Below, piece after piece: positions 17,859-24,883 of a stretch of DNA of 40,853 nt. The notes beneath the pieces are model-generated. The model had not been told where the DNA came from and did no database searches. It saw nothing but the letters and a program-made list of their open reading frames with translations. The position numbers and the translations under genes were made by a program. This stretch comes from CAZRRV01 sp964602735 (GTDB lineage: Bacteria; Bacillota; Clostridia; Oscillospirales; Acutalibacteraceae), in NCBI GenBank assembly GCA_964602735.1, contig CAZRRV010000011.1, positions 1 through 40,853 of the forward strand, given 5' to 3'. Position 1 is the first letter of the stretch, and each line of letters begins with the position of its first letter.

Positions 17859-19037
17859 CTATTTCATCCCCGCCGCGGCAAGCTCGACAAACTGCCTCGC
17901 CGTACGCGGGCTCCGTCCCCCGGCGCGGGCGGCGAAAGCCTCGGCGTCGCGGAAAAGCGCGTCGGGGTCGCGGGTGACGCCCTCCTCTGCCGCTATCGAA
18001 AGCACAAGCTCGCGGTACAGATCCCTTCCGGGTTTCAGAAAAGATACGGTTATCCCGAAGCGCGAGGCGAGAGCAATGGTCTCCTGCACGCGGTCGTTTT
18101 CGTGAAGCGCGGCGGCGCGTTCGTCGCGCGTTTCGTTTATCAGGTGGCGGTGATTGCTCGTAACATACAGAACCGTGTTAGACGGCAGGCCCGCGCTGCC
18201 GCCGTCGATTATCGTTTTAAGGCGGCGAAAATCGGGATCGTCGGGCTGAAAAGTTATATCGTCGATAAAAAGAATGAATTTAAGCGGGTTGCCCGCCAGA
18301 TTTTCGCAAAGCCTCGGGATCCCGCCGATCGCCGACTTCCCGATTTCGACAAGCCTTACCCCCCGCCCCGCGAAACGGTTCGCCGCCGACTTGACGGTGC
18401 AGCTTTTCCCGGTGCCGGCGTCGCCGTAGAGAATAATATTCGAGGCGCGCTTCCCCTCCGCCAGCAGTTCGGTGTTGCGCACGACCGTCCGGCGCTCGCT
18501 TTCGTATCCGTGCATTTTTTCGAGCGGCAGAACATTCCCCGGTGAAATGCCGCGCAGCCCGCCGTTTTTGAGGAGAGTGAACGCGGAATACTCCCGGAAT
18601 ATCCCGAACCCGCGGGAATTCATATCGCGGAGCGCCGCATTGTATTCGGAATAAAAATCGATGTTTTCGTCGCTCCAGTACACGGGGCAGAAAGGTTTGA
18701 TGTCGGCGGGGACGTCTTCCCCCCGATAGCGGGAGATTTCGCTTAATATGTTAAGCTCGCGAACAAGGAACGGTTCGAGCCGTTCGCGCTCCGCCGTGTC
18801 GTTTTCCAGAACCGCGCGGGTGTACGGATTGGGGTCGCGCAGGGCGAGTTTAAGAAAAACGCGGGCGAGACTGCCGCCCCGCCGCAAAACTTCCGCGCCG
18901 AGCCGTGCCCACGCCTCGATTTTACGCTCCGGGTTTTCGCTCTCTATAAAAGAACACAGCGCCCCCGTTACGGGGTCGCTATTGATTTCGCGGAAAATCA
19001 CGAGACTTTTAAGTTTGCGGACAAAATCGTTTGCCAT
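17859..19037 (-). CDS. DUF815-family AAA+ ATPase
   Basis: A 392-residue cytoplasmic P-loop ATPase of the DUF815 family, function unknown. An N-terminal helical region (1-170) precedes the ATPase core. Walker A is GDAGTGKS at 205-212, where many relatives read GDRGTGKS. Walker B is FILFIDD at 254-260, and the sensor-1-like TSNHRHL follows. The region after about residue 300 is an AAA+ lid-like helical domain. It is the first gene of block 1, with a good promoter upstream and miaB one base downstream. DUF815 proteins resemble DnaC/IstB-type loaders only at the fold level, so I give no specific role. Confidence 0.88.
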   Translation of the reverse strand: MANDFVRKLKSLVIFREINSDPVTGALCSFIESENPERKIEAWARLGAEVLRRGGSLARVFLKLALRDPNPYTRAVLENDTAERERLEPFLVRELNILSEISRYRGEDVPADIKPFCPVYWSDENIDFYSEYNAALRDMNSRGFGIFREYSAFTLLKNGGLRGISPGNVLPLEKMHGYESERRTVVRNTELLAEGKRASNIILYGDAGTGKSCTVKSAANRFAGRGVRLVEIGKSAIGGIPRLCENLAGNPLKFILFIDDITFQPDDPDFRRLKTIIDGGSAGLPSNTVLYVTSNHRHLINETRDERAAALHENDRVQETIALASRFGITVSFLKPGRDLYRELVLSIAAEEGVTRDPDALFRDAEAFAARAGGRSPRTARQFVELAAAGMK

Positions 19038-19066
19038 AAAATCAGCTCACCGTTCATACTGAAAAA

Positions 19067-19095
19067 ATTATACAGTATATTTCAACGATTTGCAA
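19067..19095 (-). promoter_or_regulatory. Sigma-A-type promoter of block 1 (DUF815 onwards)
   Basis: On the minus strand, TTGCAA (19090-19095), a 17-bp spacer and a perfect TATAAT (19067-19072). The expected start site is about 25 bases before the DUF815 ATG. The surrounding sequence is AT-rich against a GC-rich background. It is the only strong promoter I see ahead of the 18.5-kb co-directional block. Confidence 0.75.
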
Positions 19096-19226
19096 GTAAT
19101 TTTTCGGGCGGCGCGGCAAAAACCGGGAAAAATCCCCGCGGACTTTCCCCGGAAACCCCCGCTCCCGGGCGGGGAGGCGCGGGACTGCCGGTTTTCGCGG
19201 AGCCGGCGCGTAAAACCCGGATTTAA

Positions 19227-19483
19227 GGCAACGCCGCATAAACCCCGGCATCGGACGCGGCGACGGATTTGCCGTCTGGAAAAAGCAAAAAGCGCGGGGA
19301 ACACCTTACGGCAACACCGCCGGGTGACCGCCTGACGGCTTTGCGGGTCATCTGCCTGCGGATTTTCCGTTATATTTCACAAAAATGCTCGGGAATACAG
19401 GAAAGTATTCCCTGCGCTTTTTGCTTTCTCTTAACGAAAAATCTGACGGCGCATCTGACGCCGGGTCTTTACGCGGTGTTGGC
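19227..19483 (-). repeat. MITE-like dispersed repeat, copy 2
   Basis: The left end reads GGCAACGCCGCATAAACCCC; the right end, on the opposite strand, reads GCCAACACCGCGTAAAGACC. A third terminus-like site GGCAACACCGC starts at 19310. The arms 19231-19303 and 19395-19480 are inverted copies of one another (roughly three bases in four identical by eye), sharing the AAGCAAAAAGCGC block. A perfect hairpin GGGAATAC-AGGAAA-GTATTCCC lies at 19391-19412. Positions 19310-19483 align in reverse complement with 237-405, so the element is inverted relative to copy 1. Confidence 0.8.
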
Positions 19484-19576
19484 TTACGTCTTTCCGGGCG
19501 CTTTTGTAAAATGCAACGGAAAAAATGCCGGCGGGTGATGTCGGGAACCTCCGGGCGGGCAGCCGGCGGTATTCCC

Positions 19577-20242
19577 TTAATTATCGGCCGGCGAGGTCAG
19601 CCCTATTTCAACCCGCTGTACCGTATCGCCGCCGTCGGTTTTGAAAAAGCCGTGGTAATAACGGTTTTCGTCGAGACCGTACTCTATGCCCTCGCCCATT
19701 TCGACGGGGGCGTCGGCGGTTGTATAGAGCGCCCTTACCTCGTCGAACTTCATACCGACTTTGGCGCCGGTGGAAAGCGGGATCCCGGCGGAGGTGATTT
19801 CCGCTTCGTAAAGAATGCTGTCTTTCCCCTTCATAAAGGTGTAAAGAGTAAAACCGTCGTAATAATAAATAGTGTCTTTCCCCTCGCCTATGCAGCTTTC
19901 GGCCTCCTCTTTGCTTTTCGGCTTGCCGAGCGGGGAAAGCACACTGTCGGTTATCTTCATGCTGAGCGTAAGAACGGTGCCTTTAACCGAAAACTGATCG
20001 CCGGCGAGTTTCGTCTCCGCGGGAGCGGAGGACACAGCCTGCGGCGCCGACGACGACGGCACTTCGGACTGCGCGGAGCTTTCCTCCGAAACAACCGACG
20101 ATACGCTCCCGGTTACGGTTTCGCTCGGGGCGCTCCCGGATTCCGTTTTTTTGCCTTTGCTCTCCTTCGAGCCGCCGCACGCCGCGAGCAGCAGCGCGGC
20201 AGCGAGCGCGAAAGCGGTTAAACCCGCAAATTTCCGTTTCAT
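19577..20242 (-). CDS. Small Ser-rich lipoprotein, unknown function
   Basis: A 221-residue secreted lipoprotein. A positively charged start, a hydrophobic stretch and the lipobox LAAC with Cys22 are clear. A Ser/Pro/Glu linker (about 25-80) is followed by a folded domain of about 140 residues with Tyr-rich strands (TIYYYDGFTLYTF) and the stretch GMKFDEVRALY, reminiscent of small SmpA/BLIP-like repeat folds, although I cannot assign a family. It is the last gene of block 2, 26 bases after the DHHW gene, so it may belong to the surface-acylation cassette. No catalytic motif was found. Confidence 0.82.
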   Translation of the reverse strand: MKRKFAGLTAFALAAALLLAACGGSKESKGKKTESGSAPSETVTGSVSSVVSEESSAQSEVPSSSAPQAVSSAPAETKLAGDQFSVKGTVLTLSMKITDSVLSPLGKPKSKEEAESCIGEGKDTIYYYDGFTLYTFMKGKDSILYEAEITSAGIPLSTGAKVGMKFDEVRALYTTADAPVEMGEGIEYGLDENRYYHGFFKTDGGDTVQRVEIGLTSPADN

Positions 20243-20268
20243 TCCGAATACGATCCCTTCCCTGAATT

Positions 20269-21603
20269 TTACCTTTCGGCGTAATAAACCTTAATATTCC
20301 CCGCTTCGGCGCCGGACGGGAGATACGCCGAAAATCCCGTTTCGTTTTTTCCGCGCGGCGCGCCGAGCCGCTCCTCCTCGTAAACCGGGAAAGCCTCGAA
20401 AACGCTTTCTCCGTCGGTCAAATACACTCGTGCCGCCTCTTTTACCGGCAGCACGCCGTAAATATGAAGCATTTCGTGCTCCTCCTCCGCTTTAAGCGTT
20501 ACGGGAGCCGTCTCCTCCGCACCGTCAACACTCTCTCGCCGAGGGGCGGGCATCACCGGCGCCGAAGAGGTAATATTATCGAGGTTGCGCTCAACCATCT
20601 CGATAACCGCCGCGCCGTACTCCCCGCTCTCAAGAACCGTTAAATCGTAAGGCATCGCGCGGGTAAACTCGCACTTTTTGAAGCTTTCGGCGAAAAACGG
20701 TATCAGCGCGTTCGAGAAGGAATCGCGGAACATAAGCAGGGAACCGGCGGCGCCGTCGTTGCCGGAGGTGATGTGCATATCCAGCATCGATCGAACCCGG
20801 GAAACGAATTTGTAGCCGTAGTCGTAATTATAGCCTATATGTTCGTCGAAATGCTCGCTGTTCGGGAAAAGCATACCGTCGAGGTCGCCGTGAGCCGTGT
20901 TCGAAACGGTTTCTCCCCCCGCGGCAAAATCGACGGCGGGCAGCCCCAGCCTCTCCATAACGGCGTTGTAGACGATGAGCGCGCCCCGGTCGTTCCAGTG
21001 GGTGTCGCGTTTGTAGTAGAGCTGTTTTTCGTTATTTTCAAGCAGCGGAACCAGCGGCAGGTACCACGGTTCTTCGCCGAGCCGGCGGGTCAGCCTGTAA
21101 AGGTTGGTGTTTTTATCCCCGCGCGGATAGCGGCGCGGCATATGCTCCGGGTAGACGGTGTTTTTGTTCGGCGCGGAGAAAAACAGGAATTTCGCGCCCC
21201 GGCCGGTAACATATTCGTTGATGAGTTCGAGAGTCCGCGCGAGTTCGTTTATCTCGCGTTTGGAAAAACGGTTCTCGCCGGTGTAATCGCCGAGGGTTTC
21301 GGAAAAATACAGCCAGCCGTCTTTCCCCACTATAACCTGCTCCTCCGGCGAGGCGGAGAACACAGAAGCTTCTATCCCCGCGAGGGCGTCGATTAAGGCG
21401 CCGCGGAATGTGAAATTATCGGCCAGGTAAGCGTCGGTCTCGGAGGGAAAATTCCCGTTGACGCCGTTTTCGTCGGTAAGGGCCGGCGGTTCGGTTTCGT
21501 CTCCCGTAACTTTCGCTTTCAGCGGCATCGAATAAACCGGCAGGAACAGCAGCGCGATAAACAGTACGCAGTAGGCGATTTTGAGGAACCGTTTCATTTT
21601 CAT
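20269..21603 (-). CDS. DHHW-family (AlgX/SGNH-like) partner of MBOAT acyltransferase
   Basis: A 444-residue protein with an N-terminal signal-anchor (about 8-26) and an extracytoplasmic SGNH-hydrolase-like domain. The signature DTHW is at 200-203 (KRDTHWNDRGA), giving the expected Asp200/His202 pair. FRDSFSNAL places the candidate nucleophile at Ser295. Family members pair with MBOAT proteins: the MBOAT passes an acyl group, usually acetyl, across the membrane, and the SGNH-like protein transfers it to a polysaccharide, as in alginate acetylation. The MBOAT gene is ten bases upstream, so the two work together. The polymer acylated is unknown. Confidence 0.88.
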   Translation of the reverse strand: MKMKRFLKIAYCVLFIALLFLPVYSMPLKAKVTGDETEPPALTDENGVNGNFPSETDAYLADNFTFRGALIDALAGIEASVFSASPEEQVIVGKDGWLYFSETLGDYTGENRFSKREINELARTLELINEYVTGRGAKFLFFSAPNKNTVYPEHMPRRYPRGDKNTNLYRLTRRLGEEPWYLPLVPLLENNEKQLYYKRDTHWNDRGALIVYNAVMERLGLPAVDFAAGGETVSNTAHGDLDGMLFPNSEHFDEHIGYNYDYGYKFVSRVRSMLDMHITSGNDGAAGSLLMFRDSFSNALIPFFAESFKKCEFTRAMPYDLTVLESGEYGAAVIEMVERNLDNITSSAPVMPAPRRESVDGAEETAPVTLKAEEEHEMLHIYGVLPVKEAARVYLTDGESVFEAFPVYEEERLGAPRGKNETGFSAYLPSGAEAGNIKVYYAER

Positions 21604-21613
21604 TCCGCGCCCC

Positions 21614-23005
21614 CTAAAATCTGAAATATATGAACGGACTGTAGGAGTTCGCGGCCAGCAGCATAACGCACAGGGCGAAGAGCAGCAGCACCGCCGGATA
21701 GGAGACCGCCCGCATAACCGCCCCCGCGCGCGTTCCGGAAATCCTGTTCCGTATTGCCGGCAGAACGGGGAAGGATATTACCGCCGCCACCGCCGCAACG
21801 GTGATTACGAGCGGGGTGAGAAAGCGGGTTATATCCCCCGCGCCTACGGAGGTAAAGCCGAACATCGCCGCAATATATCTTCCGGCGGCGGGCAGACTGT
21901 CGGCACGGAAAAGCACGAACCCGAACATCACGGCAAGGAGGGTGTAAATTCTGCCGAATACCCTGTTTTTGCACCTGATTACATTCAGCCGTTCGAGAAC
22001 CGTAAGCACCCCGTGGTACAGCCCCCATACGAGAAACGTGAGATTGGCGCCGTGCCATATGCCCGTAGCGAGAAAGACGATCATAAGGTTAAGGCAGGTG
22101 CGGGCTTTCCCTTTGCGGCTGCCGCCGAGAGGAATGTAGAGATATTCGCGGAACCATGTGGAAAGCGATATGTGCCATCTTCTCCAGAACTCGCGTATTC
22201 CGAGCGAGAAATAGGGATAATTGAAGTTTTCGAGGAAATCGAAGCCGAACATTTTGCCGAGGCCTATCGCCATGTCGCTGTAGCCCGAAAAATCGAAATA
22301 AATCTGGAAACAGTAGAACACCGCGCAGATCCACGCCCCGGCTGTCGAAACACCGCCGGCGGAGAAAACGGCGTCGACCGGAGCCGCTAATATGTCGGCT
22401 ATCAGCATTTTCTTCGACAGCCCGATTATGAACCGCCTGATTCCCGCCGCCATTCCCGCCGATGTTACGCGGCGGCTGTTTATCTGCGCGGAAACGTCGT
22501 GGTACTTCACAATCGGCCCCGCGATAAGCTGGGGGAACAGGGTTATATAAAGCAGAACCGAAAGAAAATTCTTCTGCATCGCGGATGGCTCGCGCCGCAC
22601 ATCGATGACGTACGAAAGCGCCTGGAAAGTGTAGAACGATATGCCGATCGGCAGATGCACCGACGGAACGGGGATGTTCACGAACGGAATGTAATTAACG
22701 AGGGAAACGATAAACCCGGCGTATTTGAACGCCAGCAGCATTCCGATGTTGAAAACAACCGCGACCGCCACGGCAACATCGGCCGCGCGGCGGCTTTTCG
22801 CCCTCCCGATCGCGAGACCGAACATCCAGTTCACCAGAACCGACAGGATCATCAAAAGAACATACAGCCCCTCGCCCCAGGCGTAAAACACCAGCGACGC
22901 GGCGATTAGCAGAAGGTTCTTCGCCGTTTTCGACGGAATTACGAGGTGCAGCAGCACCACAACCGGCAGAAAGAGGAAGAGGAATGTTACCGAACTGAAA
23001 ACCAA
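21614..23005 (-). CDS. MBOAT-family membrane O-acyltransferase (AlgI/DltB type)
   Basis: A 463-residue polytopic membrane protein. FREYLYIPLGGSRKG and the GIWHGANLTFLVWG stretch, with catalytic-type His318, are MBOAT hallmarks. Roughly ten hydrophobic segments span the chain. The start is TTG at 23005 with GGGTGATC just upstream; it yields MVFSSVTFLFLFLPV, the usual N-terminus of this family. The neighbouring DHHW protein makes O-acylation of a surface glycan the likely role. A DltB role in teichoic-acid D-alanylation is less likely because dltA, dltC and dltD are absent here. Confidence 0.92.
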   Translation of the reverse strand: MVFSSVTFLFLFLPVVVLLHLVIPSKTAKNLLLIAASLVFYAWGEGLYVLLMILSVLVNWMFGLAIGRAKSRRAADVAVAVAVVFNIGMLLAFKYAGFIVSLVNYIPFVNIPVPSVHLPIGISFYTFQALSYVIDVRREPSAMQKNFLSVLLYITLFPQLIAGPIVKYHDVSAQINSRRVTSAGMAAGIRRFIIGLSKKMLIADILAAPVDAVFSAGGVSTAGAWICAVFYCFQIYFDFSGYSDMAIGLGKMFGFDFLENFNYPYFSLGIREFWRRWHISLSTWFREYLYIPLGGSRKGKARTCLNLMIVFLATGIWHGANLTFLVWGLYHGVLTVLERLNVIRCKNRVFGRIYTLLAVMFGFVLFRADSLPAAGRYIAAMFGFTSVGAGDITRFLTPLVITVAAVAAVISFPVLPAIRNRISGTRAGAVMRAVSYPAVLLLFALCVMLLAANSYSPFIYFRF

Positions 23006-23051
23006 AAACGATCACCCGAAAAAGCAGATTTGATCGACCGCCGGGAAAAGG

Positions 23052-24740
23052 TTAAAACGGACCGTCGGAGAGGATACGCGAATGGATTCTGTTAAGCTTT
23101 TCATCGGTTTCCTTAAAGCCGTCGGCATATACGGAGTCGATATAATACCAGTTGCCGTCGGAAAACTTCACGTGCACCCAGTGATGCTCGTTGCGCGTTC
23201 GGCCGTTTATGCCTTTTACGTATTTAACCTCGTAGCCGGCGCGGCGAAGCAGACAGTAGGTGAGCGACGCGAAGTGCCAGCACGCGCCCTGCCCGCGGTT
23301 TATGGCGTCGCACGCCGTCTGTTCGACGGTGGCGCCGCGGGCGGAGTATTTATAGCGGACGCTCGCGCGAACCGCGTTGTATATCGACTTTTCGCTCCGC
23401 CCGTAACGGTTGAGCAGATCGTCTAAATAGGCGTTCAGGTTGCCCGGTTTGCACGGAGCCTTCTGCGCGACCCCGTCGGCGCCGCAGTGGTAAAGCCCGA
23501 TGTCGGTATTTACGGCCATCTTGCCGTCTTCGCCGAAATAGTAGCGCTTGTTCGAAACGGTTTTCCAGCCGGTTTCGTACTGCCCGCCGTTAAAATAATA
23601 TTTTGCCCCGTCGATATTGACGATGCCGTTGGCAAGCGCGCCGTCGCCGAGGAAATAAAGCTTCTTCCCGTCGACCGTCTGCCAGCCGGTTTTGACAACT
23701 CCGTCGCTCCCGCAGTAGAACTTCTTTCCGTTTACCGTCTGCATCCCGGTTTGAACCGCGCCGGCGCGGAACACATACCTGCCCCTGTCGGTGGAGATTA
23801 CGCCGTCGGCGGCGGCGCCGTCTTTACCGAAATAAAGAGTCTGCCCGAATACCGTCTGCCAGCCGGTTTTGACAACTCCGTCGCTCCCGCACCAGTACTT
23901 CTTTCCGTTTACCGTCTGCAGACCCGTCTGAGCCACGCCGTCGACGAAAACGAAAATTCCCTCGGGGGTGCTTACGGCGCCGGCGGCGGTTTTGCCGCTG
24001 TCGAGAAAATAATAGCGCCCGCCGTCGATTAGAGTGAAGCCCTTGGCGGCCACGCCTCCGCTTCCGAAATAATACCGCGCGCCTTCGACCGTCTGCCAGC
24101 CGAGCGAGGCGGCGCCGTCTTTCCCGAAAAGATATGTTCCGTTATCCACAGTTTTCAGCCCGGTGTACAGAATCCCGTCTTCCCCCGCGTAAAGGCGGCT
24201 GTCGCCGTCGGTTATCCAGCCGCGCCGGAGTTTGCCGTCGCCGCCGAAATAATACAGTCTGCCGTCGATTTCCTCCACGCCGTCGGCGCACAGTTCCGCT
24301 TTCGGCGCGTAGTATTTGTCGCTCCCGAAATTGATCCAGCCGGTTTGCAGAATAAACTCCCCGGAAAAAGAGTAGAGTTTGCCGCCGACCTCCGTTATCC
24401 CGGTTTGCAGCCGCCCTCTCTTATCGGCGTACATTCTGCCGCCGCCGGTTTTAATCCACCCGGTTTGAAGCACGCCCTTGTCGTTGAAATAATAGGTATC
24501 GCCGCTTATTTCCGTAAGACCGGTCGCGTATTTGCCGGTATCGGGATCGCGGTACCGGCGGCCGTTCCTCCCGGAGGTCCACCCCTCGGTAAAATGAATA
24601 TAAACGGCGACCGAGCCGACGGCAATCGCCGCGGCGGCGATAACCGACGAGCCGCTTATGATAAAGGCTTTCTTATGTTTTACGATAAAGCCGCGTATCC
24701 GCGATAATAGGTTCTTGATTTTCAAGGCGGTATCGCTCAC
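23052..24740 (-). CDS. Membrane-anchored cell-wall-binding-repeat protein with transglutaminase-like domain
   Basis: A 562-residue surface protein. Residues about 26-48 form a membrane anchor. From about 55 to 430 it consists of roughly 20-residue aromatic/Gly repeats (TGW-TV-GK--YFG-DG pattern) like choline/cell-wall-binding repeats, often in pairs. The C-terminal domain (about 440-562) resembles transglutaminase/cysteine-protease folds with triad Cys487 (GACWHFA), His520 (HHWVHV) and Asp535 (YYIDS). It probably binds wall glycan and crosslinks or cleaves peptides. The GTG at 24740 sits directly against GGGAAG; a TTG five codons on has a better-spaced AGGTGAG, so the true start may be 24725. 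It has its own promoter. Confidence 0.85.
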   Translation of the reverse strand: MSDTALKIKNLLSRIRGFIVKHKKAFIISGSSVIAAAAIAVGSVAVYIHFTEGWTSGRNGRRYRDPDTGKYATGLTEISGDTYYFNDKGVLQTGWIKTGGGRMYADKRGRLQTGITEVGGKLYSFSGEFILQTGWINFGSDKYYAPKAELCADGVEEIDGRLYYFGGDGKLRRGWITDGDSRLYAGEDGILYTGLKTVDNGTYLFGKDGAASLGWQTVEGARYYFGSGGVAAKGFTLIDGGRYYFLDSGKTAAGAVSTPEGIFVFVDGVAQTGLQTVNGKKYWCGSDGVVKTGWQTVFGQTLYFGKDGAAADGVISTDRGRYVFRAGAVQTGMQTVNGKKFYCGSDGVVKTGWQTVDGKKLYFLGDGALANGIVNIDGAKYYFNGGQYETGWKTVSNKRYYFGEDGKMAVNTDIGLYHCGADGVAQKAPCKPGNLNAYLDDLLNRYGRSEKSIYNAVRASVRYKYSARGATVEQTACDAINRGQGACWHFASLTYCLLRRAGYEVKYVKGINGRTRNEHHWVHVKFSDGNWYYIDSVYADGFKETDEKLNRIHSRILSDGPF

Positions 24741-24763
24741 CTTCCCGATTTTTTACGAAAGAT

Positions 24764-24792
24764 ATTATAACGCTTTTGTAACGATTTGTAAA
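24764..24792 (-). promoter_or_regulatory. Internal promoter before the cell-wall-binding gene
   Basis: On the minus strand, TTTACA (24787-24792), a 17-bp spacer and a perfect TATAAT (24764-24769), about 25 bases before the start codon. The 143-base gap from the giant gene is the longest inside block 2. Just upstream (24801-24850) is a GC-rich stretch with partial dyads; it lacks a T-run and is not a convincing terminator. This promoter would let the last four genes of block 2 be expressed independently of the G-tract promoter. Confidence 0.75.
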
Positions 24793-24883
24793 GAATAAAT
24801 TTGCCGCCCGGCGGATATAAGGCGGGGCGCCCGGCAACGCCGCCGAACGCCCCTCACTCGCCGTTTCGCGGAAAGTCGCGAAA

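Larger units (their letters stand above)
19038..19576. other. Gene-free spacer between blocks 1 and 2
   Basis: It contains the block-1 promoter at its left end and a MITE-like repeat copy at 19227-19483. The short ORFs here follow the repeat in several frames and are not credible genes. Repeat-like sequence continues past the element at about 19495-19530 (CGCTTTTGTAAAATGCAACG). Block 2 ends at 19577, but I find no clear stem plus T-run terminator, so the repeat's own hairpins may serve that role. Confidence 0.7.

Noticed and set aside
17277..18545. A 422-codon plus-strand open frame
   Set aside because: Antisense to miaB and the DUF815 gene, both firmly identified.
24801..24850. Rho-independent terminator after the giant gene
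   Set aside because: GC-rich partial dyads are present, but pairing is imperfect and no T-run follows.
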